Shown piece after piece: positions 43,117-50,832 of a DNA stretch of 64,000 nucleotides (position 1 is the first letter of the stretch; every line of letters starts with the position of its first letter). A model generated the notes under the pieces. That model was not told where the DNA came from. It made no database searches and worked only from the letters and a program-made list of their open reading frames with translations. The position numbers and the translations under genes were made by a program. Source of the DNA: JBFHNV01 sp041593595. GTDB taxonomy: Bacteria > Pseudomonadota > Gammaproteobacteria > HK1. The stretch is taken from contig JBFHNV010000005.1 of the NCBI GenBank assembly GCA_041593595.1, positions 1-64,000 of the forward strand. The letters run 5' to 3'.

Positions 43117-45227
43117 ACGCCACGAGCTTCAGCCGCGGCCTGCTGGCCGCCGCGCGCAACGACCTGGGCGCGCCGATCCTGGTCATCCTCGTGCTCGGCA
43201 TGCTGGTGCTGCCCCTGCCGCCGCTCGCGCTGGACGTGCTGTTCACCTTCAACATCTCGCTGGGGCTCATCGTGCTGCTGGTGGTGGTCTACACGCTGCG
43301 CCCGCTGAACTTCTCCTCGTTTCCCACGGTGCTGCTCATCGCCACCATGCTCAGGCTCGCGCTCAACGTCGCGTCGACGCGGGTGATGCTGGCCGAGGGC
43401 CACCGGGGCACCGACGCGGCGGGCCAGGTCATCGAGGCCTTCGGCCAGTTCGTGGTGGGTGGCAACTACGCGGTGGGCCTGGTGGTGTTCGCGATCCTGG
43501 TGATCATCAATTTCGTGGTGGTGACGAAGGGTGCCGGGCGCGTGTCGGAGGTGAGCGCGCGTTTCACCCTGGACTCCATGCCCGGCAAGCAGATGGCCAT
43601 CGACGCGGATCTCAACGCCGGAATGCTGACCCAGGACGAGGCCAAGGCGCGGCGAGCGGAGGTGGTGCAGGAGGCGGACTTCTACGGCTCCATGGACGGC
43701 GCCAGCAAGTTCGTGCGCGGCGACGCCATCGCCGGGATCCTGATCCTGTTCGTCAACATCCTGGGCGGCCTCGCGGTGGGCGTCGGGCAGCACGGCATGG
43801 CCTTCGGCGATGCGCTCCGCAACTATGCCCTGCTCACCGTGGGCGACGGGCTGGTCGCCCAGATCCCCTCGCTGGTGCTGTCGGTGGCCACCGCCATCAT
43901 CGTCACCCGGGTGTCCTCGTCGGCGGACATCGGCGATCAGCTCTCCGGGCAGCTCTTCGGGGATCCGCGGGCGCTGTACGTGGCTGCCGCGGTGGTGGCG
44001 GTCATGGGGCTCATTCCCGGCATGCCCAACCTGGCCTTCCTGGCGGTGGCCGGTGCCTGCGCCGGCGCCGGCTGGTGGAGCGCGCAGCGCGCCACCCGGG
44101 CCGACGCGGGCGAGGTGGAGGAGGACGTGGCGCCGGCACCGGTGCCCGGGGAGCAGGATCTCTCCTGGGACGACGTGCGACCGGTGGACGCCATCGGCCT
44201 CGAGATCGGCTATCGGCTGATCCCGATGGTGGACAGCAAACGCGACGGCGCACTCATGGGCCGTATCAAGGGCGTGCGCCGCAAGCTGTCCCAGGACCTG
44301 GGGTTCCTGGTGCCGTCGGTGCACATCAGAGACAACCTGGAGCTGCCCCAGGCGGGCTATCGCATCCAGGTGCTGGGGGTGAGCGAGGGTGAGGCGGAGG
44401 TCCACCCGGACCGGGAGCTGGCCATCAACCCGGGGGCGGCGAGCCCGGAGCTGCAGGGGATCCCGGCCCGCGACCCGGCCTTCGGCATGGACGCCGTGTG
44501 GATCACGCCGGCCCAGCGGGACCACGCCCAGAGCCTGGGTTACACGGTGGTGGACCCGGCCACGGTGGTGGCCACCCACCTGAGCAAGGTGCTGGCCGAG
44601 AACGCCCCCGACCTGCTCGGCTACGAGGAGACCCAGAAGCTGCTGGACCGCCTGGCGCGCAGCGCGCCGAAGCTGGTGGAGGACCTCACCCCCAAGGCCA
44701 TGACCCTGGGCACCGTGTGCAAGGTGCTGCAGGGCCTGCTGCGTGAGCGGGTACCGGTGCGCGACATCCGCACCATCGCCGAGACCCTGGCCGCTCGATC
44801 CGGGGACAGCCAGGAAATTGACAGCCTCCTGGCCCATGTCCGCGTCGCACTTCGCAAGACCATTGTGCAGGAAGTCTTTGGTTTTGCTGTGGAATTGCCG
44901 GTCATCACCCTGGACCCGAAGTTGGAACAGTTGTTGCTACAGAGTCTTTCAGACAACGGCGACGACGGATTTGCGATGGAACCCGGACTGGCACAGCGCG
45001 TTCACGCCTCCCTGGCCCGCATGGCAGAGCGCCAGCAGCGCGAGGCGCAGCCGGCGGTGCTGCTCACGGCGCCGAGCCTGCGGCCGTGGCTGGCCAAGCT
45101 GTTCGCCGCCAGCATCGAGCAGCTCCACGTCCTCGCCTACAACGAAATCCCGGACAACCGGCAGGTGCGCGTGGTGGGCAGCGTGGGCGCGGACAGCGCC
45201 ACCGGTGCCATCGCCCACGCCGCATGA
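43113..45227 (+). CDS. flhA: flagellar export apparatus protein FlhA
   Basis: A 704-residue export-gate protein. Eight N-terminal membrane helices carry the FHIPEP motif (LRPLNFSSFPTVLLIATMLR), and the large C-terminal cytoplasmic domain forms the nonameric docking ring (DVRPVDAIGLEIGYRLIPMV onward). The ATG at 43113 overlaps the flhB stop; the longer frame from 42252 is a shadow. Codons at about 44816-44985 are conspicuously less GC-rich than the rest of the gene (TTG, TTT, CTA, AGT, TCA), although the protein stays typical there. Confidence 0.97.
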   Translation: MNATSFSRGLLAAARNDLGAPILVILVLGMLVLPLPPLALDVLFTFNISLGLIVLLVVVYTLRPLNFSSFPTVLLIATMLRLALNVASTRVMLAEGHRGTDAAGQVIEAFGQFVVGGNYAVGLVVFAILVIINFVVVTKGAGRVSEVSARFTLDSMPGKQMAIDADLNAGMLTQDEAKARRAEVVQEADFYGSMDGASKFVRGDAIAGILILFVNILGGLAVGVGQHGMAFGDALRNYALLTVGDGLVAQIPSLVLSVATAIIVTRVSSSADIGDQLSGQLFGDPRALYVAAAVVAVMGLIPGMPNLAFLAVAGACAGAGWWSAQRATRADAGEVEEDVAPAPVPGEQDLSWDDVRPVDAIGLEIGYRLIPMVDSKRDGALMGRIKGVRRKLSQDLGFLVPSVHIRDNLELPQAGYRIQVLGVSEGEAEVHPDRELAINPGAASPELQGIPARDPAFGMDAVWITPAQRDHAQSLGYTVVDPATVVATHLSKVLAENAPDLLGYEETQKLLDRLARSAPKLVEDLTPKAMTLGTVCKVLQGLLRERVPVRDIRTIAETLAARSGDSQEIDSLLAHVRVALRKTIVQEVFGFAVELPVITLDPKLEQLLLQSLSDNGDDGFAMEPGLAQRVHASLARMAERQQREAQPAVLLTAPSLRPWLAKLFAASIEQLHVLAYNEIPDNRQVRVVGSVGADSATGAIAHAA

Positions 45228-45266
45228 CGCGCGCGAGCGCACCACTCTCTCGGAGACATGACAGCG

Positions 45267-46346
45267 ATGAAGACCCGACGGATAGAGGGAACGGACATCA
45301 CCGCGGCGCTGCGCGAGGTTCGCCGCACGCTGGGCGCCGATGCCGTAATCATGAGCACCCGGGAGACGCCGGAAGGTATCGAGATCATCGCCGCCGCGCC
45401 GCCGCCGGCGCCGCGCCGCCGGGATCAGGTGCCAGCCTCGGCCCGCGCTCGGGCCGCGGCCGGCACCCGGGTCCCGGCGAGAGCGCCCGCCGGGCGGGTG
45501 GTTCGCCCCGGCCTCGCGGCACTGGTGTCGCACATGGCGCGCCCCGCGACGGGCCCGGCGCTGGACGCGGAGCTGGATGCCGCCGGGTTCACCGCGGACG
45601 TTCGTGACGGGATCGTCGGCGCGGTGGCCGGCACCGCCCCGGAGCGTGCGCTGGCCGCGGCCGGCCGCGCCCGGGCCGCGCAGATCCAGGTGGAAGGCGC
45701 TGCCCTGATGCACCAGGGCGGCCGCGTGGCGGTCCTCGGCGGCACGGGCGTGGGCAAGACCACCACCATCGCCAAGCTGGCGGCGCACTTCGCGCGGCGC
45801 CACGGCGCGGAGCAGGTGGCGCTGGTGAACGCGGACCAGTACCGCATCGGCGCCAGCGACCAGCTGCGCCGCTTCGCGCGTCTCATCGGCGTGCCGGTGG
45901 CGGACGTGCGCGGCGCCGCCGAGCTCGCGGCGGCGCTGAAGAAGCTTGCGGGCCGCAAGCTGGTGCTGGTGGACACCGCCGGGCTCGGCGAGTCGGACGT
46001 GCGCTTCGCCGAGCAGGCGGGGCTGCTGCGGGGCGCGGGTCTCGACTGCTACCTGGCGCTGTCGCTGAACACCCAGGCGGCGGTGCTGGCCCGCGGCGTA
46101 CGTGCGTACTCGGATCTCCGCCTGCGCGGCCTGGTCCTGACCAAGGAGGACGAGGCGCTGAGCCTGGGCGCGGGTCTGAGCATGGCACTGCGCCACAGGC
46201 TGCCGGTGAGCTTCGTCACCACCGGCCCGAACGTGCCGGCGGACATCCGCCTCGCCAAGGCCGGCCGGCTCGCCGAGCGCGCCCTCGCGCTGGCGGTCCA
46301 GGCACGCGCGGCCGCGCCCGCCGCGCCCGTGGAGTCGGTGCGATGA
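45267..46346 (+). CDS. flhF: flagellar biosynthesis GTPase FlhF
   Basis: About 359 residues, an SRP-type GTPase that places the flagellum at the cell pole. The N-terminal B domain (MKTRRIEGTDITAALREVRR, LGADAVIMSTR) and a Pro/Arg-rich linker precede the NG domain: G1 GGTGVGKTTTIAKLA, then VNADQYRIGASDQL, LVDTAGLGESD and LVLTKEDEALSLG. ATG at 45258 is in frame, but the MK start at 45267 matches other FlhF N-termini. Confidence 0.94.
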   Translation: MKTRRIEGTDITAALREVRRTLGADAVIMSTRETPEGIEIIAAAPPPAPRRRDQVPASARARAAAGTRVPARAPAGRVVRPGLAALVSHMARPATGPALDAELDAAGFTADVRDGIVGAVAGTAPERALAAAGRARAAQIQVEGAALMHQGGRVAVLGGTGVGKTTTIAKLAAHFARRHGAEQVALVNADQYRIGASDQLRRFARLIGVPVADVRGAAELAAALKKLAGRKLVLVDTAGLGESDVRFAEQAGLLRGAGLDCYLALSLNTQAAVLARGVRAYSDLRLRGLVLTKEDEALSLGAGLSMALRHRLPVSFVTTGPNVPADIRLAKAGRLAERALALAVQARAAAPAAPVESVR

Positions 46347-47194
46347 GCGGTTTCGAGCACGACGGCGGGGCGCCGGTGCAGGTCGTCGCCGTGAGCAGCG
46401 GCAAGGGCGGCGTCGGCAAGACCAACGTGTCCATCAACCTGGCCACGGCGATGGCGAAGCGCGGGCGCTCGGTGATGCTGCTGGACGCGGATCTCGGGCT
46501 CGCCAACGTGGACGTGGTGCTGGGTCTGAAGGCGCGGCGCACGCTCGCCGACGTGATCGAAGGGAGCTGCGATCTCGAGGACGTGATCCTGTGCACGCCG
46601 ACCGGTCTGCGGGTGGTGCCCGCGGCGTCGGGGGTGCAGCGCATGGCCCGCCTCAGCGCGCCGGAGACCGCCGGCATCATCCATGCCTTCAGCACCATCG
46701 CGTCGCCGCCGGACACCCTCATCGTGGATACCGCGGCGGGCATCAACGAGAGCGTGGCCAGCTTCGCCAGCGCCGCCCACGACGTGCTGGTGGTGGCCTG
46801 CGACGAGCCGGCCTCGCTCACCGATGCCTACGCGCTCATCAAGACGCTCAGCCGCGATCACGGTGTGAGCGAGTTCCGAATCCTGCCGAACATGGTGCGC
46901 TCGGCGGCCCAGGGCCGCGAGGTGTTCGACAAGCTGTCGCGGGTGGTGCACCGGTTCCTGGACGTGAGTCTTCTGTACGAGGGTTTCATTCCGGAGGACG
47001 AGGCCCTGCGCAAGGCCGTGCAGAAGCAGAAGTCGGTGGTGCAGGCGTTCCCGCGCTGCCGTGCCTCGCTGGCCTTCCGCCGGCTCGCGCTGCGCCTCAG
47101 CGAGTGGCCGATCCACCAGCGGCCCGCCGGCCACGTGACCTTCTTCTTCGAGCGCAGCGTCACCGACACGCAAGCACTGGAGAGTGCCGGATGA
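46343..47194 (+). CDS. fleN: flagellar number regulator FleN (FlhG)
   Basis: A 283-residue MinD/ParA-type ATPase. The deviant Walker A is SSGKGGVGKTNVSINLA, with LLDADLGLANVDVVLGL and IVDTAAGINESV. In related bacteria it restrains FleQ activity and flagellar number, opposing FlhF. It overlaps flhF and fliA by 4 nt at either end, so all three are translationally coupled. Confidence 0.95.
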   Translation: MSGFEHDGGAPVQVVAVSSGKGGVGKTNVSINLATAMAKRGRSVMLLDADLGLANVDVVLGLKARRTLADVIEGSCDLEDVILCTPTGLRVVPAASGVQRMARLSAPETAGIIHAFSTIASPPDTLIVDTAAGINESVASFASAAHDVLVVACDEPASLTDAYALIKTLSRDHGVSEFRILPNMVRSAAQGREVFDKLSRVVHRFLDVSLLYEGFIPEDEALRKAVQKQKSVVQAFPRCRASLAFRRLALRLSEWPIHQRPAGHVTFFFERSVTDTQALESAG

Positions 47195-47937
47195 ATGGAC
47201 AAGCCATGTACGCCGACGTGCAGCGTCATGCGGGCCCGGCGCCGGGTGGCGCGGACGCGGACGTAGGCGCCTACGCGCCGCTGGTCAAGCGCATCGCGTT
47301 CCACCTGCACAGCCGGCTGCCGCCCTCGGTGCAGGTGGAGGACCTGATCCAGGCGGGCATGATCGGGCTGCTGGAGGCGCTCGGGAACTACGACGCCAGC
47401 CAGGGGGCGAGCTTCGAGACCTATGCGGGGATCCACATCCGCGGCGCCATGTTGGACGAGATCCGGCTGGGCGACTGGACGCCGCGGGCGGTGCGGCGCC
47501 AGGGCCGCGAGCTGGTCAAGGCGGTGAAGGTGGTGGAGGACCGCAAGGGCGGCGAGGCGAGCGACGCGGAGGTGGCCGCCGAGCTGGGCGTGTCCGTTCC
47601 CGAGTATCACAAGATGGTGGGCGACGCGGCCGGCTCGAAGCTGTTCAGCCTGGACGACGACCGGGTCAGTGGCGACTGGCGCGAGAGCCTGCCCACCGAG
47701 GACGCGGACGGTCCCGAGAGCCAGTTCGCGGGCCACGCCTTCAAGCGCGCCATGGCGGAGGCCATCGACGAGCTGCCCGAGCGCGAGCGCCTCGTGATGG
47801 CGCTTTACTACGACGAGGAGCTGACGCTCAAGGAGGTGGGCGCGGTGCTCGAGCTGAGCGAGTCCCGGGTGTGCCAGATCCACGGCCAGGCGCTGGTGCG
47901 GCTGCGCGCGCGCCTCTGCGAGTGGATGGACGACTGA
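47191..47937 (+). CDS. fliA: RNA polymerase sigma-28 factor FliA
   Basis: A 248-residue flagellar sigma factor. Region 2 contains YAPLVKRIAFHLHSRLPPSV, QVEDLIQAGMIGLLEALGNY and FETYAGIHIRGAMLDEIR. Region 3 has RRQGRELVKAV, and region 4 has LPERERLVMALYYDEELTLK, EVGAVLELSESRVCQIHGQA. The ATG overlaps the fleN stop. It reads the GCCGATAN promoters of pomAB, flgMN and fliC and is held by FlgM. Confidence 0.97.
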   Translation: MNGQAMYADVQRHAGPAPGGADADVGAYAPLVKRIAFHLHSRLPPSVQVEDLIQAGMIGLLEALGNYDASQGASFETYAGIHIRGAMLDEIRLGDWTPRAVRRQGRELVKAVKVVEDRKGGEASDAEVAAELGVSVPEYHKMVGDAAGSKLFSLDDDRVSGDWRESLPTEDADGPESQFAGHAFKRAMAEAIDELPERERLVMALYYDEELTLKEVGAVLELSESRVCQIHGQALVRLRARLCEWMDD

Positions 47938-47948
47938 GCGGATTCTGC

Positions 47949-48110
47949 ATGAACGTCGACCGCCCCATCACCCCGCTGGAGCCGGTACCTCCGTCGCGGC
48001 CGCCGAGCGCCGGCGAGGAGCGGCGCCGGCGGCGCCGCGAGGTGCCCGAGCGCGACGATCGCAAGCGGCGGCGCGACCCGGATCATCACCACATCGACGA
48101 GTACGCATGA
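47949..48110 (+). CDS. small 53-residue basic protein between fliA and DUF2802
   Basis: A short ORF that begins 12 nt after fliA and ends overlapping the DUF2802 gene start by 4 nt (ATGA). It has a Pro-rich N-terminal third, a central Arg/Lys-rich stretch, and a C-terminal HHHIDEYA tail. The tight coupling on both sides suggests a real gene. I do not recognise a domain. Similar short proteins ending in an Asp/Glu-Tyr-Ala tail exist near flagellar loci of related bacteria as far as I recall, without known function. It could also be the residue of a gene lost with the chemotaxis block. Confidence 0.55.
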   Translation: MNVDRPITPLEPVPPSRPPSAGEERRRRRREVPERDDRKRRRDPDHHHIDEYA

Positions 48111-48739
48111 CCATGAACGTGAACGGCATCCTGAATGGGGACCTCCTGTTCTTCCTGTGCGCCATCGCGGTGGCGTTCCTGCTGGGCTGCGCGCACCGCA
48201 TCGGGCGCAGCATCGCCCGCGAGCGCCGCGCGGTCGAGCTGGCGGACAAGGATCTGCGGGACCTGAGCAGCCGCTACGACCTGCAGCAGCTCAACATGTC
48301 ACGCCTGACCCGCGAGCTGAGCGACGTGCGCCAGGCCCTGATGCAGCAGGCCATGGCCCTGGGTCCGGTGCACGCCGGGCTGCACGCCCGCGCTGCGGCG
48401 GCGGTGCCCGCGCCTGCGACAACGCCCGCGCCGACGGCCCGCCAGTCCGCGCCGGCCGGCGCGCGACCGGCGGCGCAGCCGAGCCGCCCGACGCAGACGC
48501 CGGTGCCGGCACGTGCCGCGCCGCGTCCTTCAACGGCGAAGCCTGCGGTCAAGGCCGCGGTGGGGGCGCCCGCACCGCCGGCGACGAAGCCGCGCCGGCC
48601 CGCGGCCGCGGATCCCCTGGCGCTGGCACGCCGCGGTGCCGGCGCCGAGGTGCTCATGTCCCGCTGCGGGCTGAGCCGCGCCGAGGCGGACCTGGTGATC
48701 TCGGTGCACGGCAAGGACGCGGGCTCCGCTGCGGCCTGA
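48107..48739 (+). CDS. DUF2802 membrane-anchored protein
   Basis: A 210-residue protein. The N-terminal membrane helix (LLFFLCAIAVAFLLGCA) is followed by a coiled coil (ERRAVELADKDLRDLSSRYD and on) and a roughly 85-residue Pro/Ala linker. The C-terminal DUF2802 motif region is DPLALARRGAGAEVLMSRCG, LSRAEADLVISVHG. In pseudomonads this family is encoded at the end of the fliA-cheYZAB-cheW block. Here it follows fliA directly apart from the small ORF. Function unknown. Confidence 0.82.
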   Translation: MTMNVNGILNGDLLFFLCAIAVAFLLGCAHRIGRSIARERRAVELADKDLRDLSSRYDLQQLNMSRLTRELSDVRQALMQQAMALGPVHAGLHARAAAAVPAPATTPAPTARQSAPAGARPAAQPSRPTQTPVPARAAPRPSTAKPAVKAAVGAPAPPATKPRRPAAADPLALARRGAGAEVLMSRCGLSRAEADLVISVHGKDAGSAAA

Positions 48740-48759
48740 CCCGCGCCGGCGATCCCCTG

Positions 48760-48777
48760 GCGGGGCCGTAGCCCCGC
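48760..48777. terminator. hairpin between the DUF2802 gene and convergent tetR
   Basis: A 7-bp GC stem (GCGGGGC / GCCCCGC) with loop CGTA sits exactly between two convergent genes and touches the tetR stop. No T-run on either side. A bidirectional terminator is possible. Confidence 0.4.
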
Positions 48778-49364
48778 TAGCGCTCCGCGCAGAAGGCCTC
48801 CACGGCACGCGTCAGCACCGGCGCCGGGTCCAGCGCCGCGCCGCTTCGATCCACCAGCTTCCCGTCCAGGGACAGGACGGTGGCGCCATGGATGGCCGAC
48901 CACAGGGCGGGCCCAAGCCTGGCGTCCGTGTCGTTCGCCGCGCGGGCCAGGGCGGACTCCAGCAGCTCGTAGCCCTGCGCGATGCGGTCCTCCAGCCACT
49001 GCGGTGCCGCCTGGCCCGGAGGCAGCCGGTGCTGGAACACCAGCCGGAAGCGCGCCGCGTGCCGGCGGGCGAAAGCCAGGTACGCCTGCGCCACGGCCTG
49101 CACCCGGGCCGTGCCCGGGGGGGCGGCGGCGGCCGCCGCCTGCAGCGCCGCGGCAAGGTCGTCCAGGGTGCGCCCGTTGAGCTCGAGCAGCAGCCCGTCC
49201 AGGTTGCGGAACAGCAGGTACAGGGTGCCGTGGGTATAGCCGATGGCCTGGGCGATGCGGCGCACGGACAGGCCAGCGGCGCCTTCCCGGGCCAGGATGT
49301 CCTCGGCTGCCTCCAGGCTCATGCGCCGGAGCTCCTCGCGGGAGTGGTCGTTGCGTCTGGCCAC
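48777..49364 (-). CDS. TetR/AcrR family transcriptional regulator
   Basis: A 195-residue repressor-type protein. The N-terminal helix-turn-helix (LEAAEDILAREGAAGLSVRR, IAQAIGYTHGTLYLLFRN) is standard TetR. The C-terminal ligand domain includes ALWSAIHGATVLSLDG, resembling the WHG-type TetR C-terminal domain. The start is GTG with GAGGA upstream. An operator-like palindrome lies about 55 nt upstream, suggesting autoregulation and possibly control of the divergent EAL-HDOD genes. The ligand is unknown. Confidence 0.88.
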   Translation of the reverse strand: MARRNDHSREELRRMSLEAAEDILAREGAAGLSVRRIAQAIGYTHGTLYLLFRNLDGLLLELNGRTLDDLAAALQAAAAAAPPGTARVQAVAQAYLAFARRHAARFRLVFQHRLPPGQAAPQWLEDRIAQGYELLESALARAANDTDARLGPALWSAIHGATVLSLDGKLVDRSGAALDPAPVLTRAVEAFCAER

Positions 49365-49419
49365 GGGATGCTGTCCTCGGGGGCGGCCGGCACCGGTGCC
49401 GGGTCAGTCTAGCAGCGTA

Positions 49420-49434
49420 CTGACCAACGGTCAG
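49420..49434. promoter_or_regulatory. TetR-type operator palindrome
   Basis: CTGACC-AAC-GGTCAG, a perfect 6-bp inverted repeat around a 3-nt centre, located in the divergent tetR / EAL-HDOD intergenic region. This spacing and sequence resemble known TetR-family operators. Confidence 0.6.
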
Positions 49435-49463
49435 AACCTCCCGGGCCCGGGCCGAGGCGGGCT

Positions 49464-49490
49464 TCAGGGAAGCACGTCCCCGGCCGATAC
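49464..49490 (+). promoter_or_regulatory. candidate sigma-28 promoter of the EAL-HDOD genes
   Basis: TCAG (49464-49467), 15-nt spacer, then GCCGATAC (49483-49490), the same -10 as flgMN. The -35 is weak. It lies about 64 nt before the first EAL-HDOD ATG. Confidence 0.45.
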
Positions 49491-49553
49491 CCCCCGGAGC
49501 GGCCTCCATCCGGAGACCCGCCCACGGTCCCGACCCAGCGAGCCCACGACGCG

Positions 49554-50810
49554 ATGTTCACCCTGCGCTCGGCCAGCGTATCCGGCGACGACATGGCCCC
49601 CGTCGCCGCCGGTGTGCTGGTCGCACGCCAGCCCATATTCGACCGGCAGCGCGCCGTGTGCGCCTACGAGCTGCTCTACCGCGGCGCCGGCGCCGAGCAC
49701 GCGGAATTTCGCGACGGCGACCGCGCCACCGCCAGCGTCGTGACCGGGTCGTTCCTGGACATCGGCATCGACCGCATCGCCGAGGGTCGGCCCGCGTTCA
49801 TCAATGCCACGCGCGAGTTCCTCGTCTCGCGTGCGGCCATGGCCCTGCCGGCCGAGCGGGTGGTCCTGGAGGTGCTCGAGGACGTGCAGGTCGACGACGT
49901 GCTGGTGGCCGCCGTGGCGGAGCTGGCCGCGGCCGGCTTCCGCATCGCGCTGGACGACTTCGTCTTCGAGGAGCGGTGGCGCCCCCTGCTCGCTCTCGCG
50001 CACGTGGTCAAGATCGACGTGCTGGCGCTGGGCCTCGAGGGCGTGCGCGAGCACGTGGCGCTGCTCACCGGCCACGGCGTGGAGCTGCTTGCCGAGAAGG
50101 TCGAGACCGAAGCCCAGTACGAGGCGCTGCACGCCCTCGGGTTCCACTACTTCCAGGGCTACTTCTTCGCGAAGCCCAACGTGATGAGCGGCACGCGGGC
50201 ACCGGTGAACCGCAACATGGCACTCACGCTGCTGGCCGAGCTGCAGGACCGGGACGCCGACATGGAGCGCATCGCGGACCTGGTCGCCCGCGAGCCCGGG
50301 CTCAGCTACCGCCTGCTGCGCTTCATCAATTCCGCGGCGCTGGCGCTGCCGGTACAGGTGACGTCCATCCAGCGCGCGGTGGTGATGATGGGCCTGGCCG
50401 CGGTGAAGCGCGTGATCAGCATGCTGGTGCTCGCCTCCCGTGAGGACAAGCCCACCGAGCTCACACGGATGACCCTGGTGCGGGCACGCATGAGCGAGCA
50501 GCTCTGCGCGGCGGGCGGCGGTGACGCTGCGACGGGCTTCACCGTCGGACTGTTCTCCACCCTGGACGCGTTCATGGATCGTCCCTTGCCCGAGCTGCTG
50601 GCGGAGCTGCCGCTGTCTCGGGACGTGACCGCCGCGCTCATGGAGGGCGAGGGCGCCGCGGGCGAGGCGCTGCAGTGCGCACTCGCCTACGAGCGCGGCC
50701 ACTGGGACGGGGTCCGGTTTCACGGCATGGGCCTGGCCATGCCGGCCATCGCCGCGGCCTACAACGAGTCCTCCGCCTGGGCCGACGCGGCGCTGGCGGC
50801 TGGCGCCTGA
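49554..50810 (+). CDS. EAL-HDOD signalling protein (YuxH/CdgJ-like), first copy
   Basis: A 418-residue protein. The N-terminal EAL-like domain (residues about 20-215) starts LVARQPIFDRQRAVCAYELL, the YuxH signature. The DDF pair (IALDDFVFEE) and Lys (VVKIDVLAL) remain, but the EAL triad reads ELL, so phosphodiesterase activity is uncertain. The C-terminal HDOD domain (about 220-400) has IADLVAREPGLSYRLLRFIN and SIQRAVVMMGLAAVKRVISM. CdgJ-type proteins influence motility in Vibrio. An internal ATG (MAPVAAG) is an alternative start. Confidence 0.9.
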   Translation: MFTLRSASVSGDDMAPVAAGVLVARQPIFDRQRAVCAYELLYRGAGAEHAEFRDGDRATASVVTGSFLDIGIDRIAEGRPAFINATREFLVSRAAMALPAERVVLEVLEDVQVDDVLVAAVAELAAAGFRIALDDFVFEERWRPLLALAHVVKIDVLALGLEGVREHVALLTGHGVELLAEKVETEAQYEALHALGFHYFQGYFFAKPNVMSGTRAPVNRNMALTLLAELQDRDADMERIADLVAREPGLSYRLLRFINSAALALPVQVTSIQRAVVMMGLAAVKRVISMLVLASREDKPTELTRMTLVRARMSEQLCAAGGGDAATGFTVGLFSTLDAFMDRPLPELLAELPLSRDVTAALMEGEGAAGEALQCALAYERGHWDGVRFHGMGLAMPAIAAAYNESSAWADAALAAGA

Positions 50811-50832
50811 TCAGGAACGGAGGAATCGCGAC

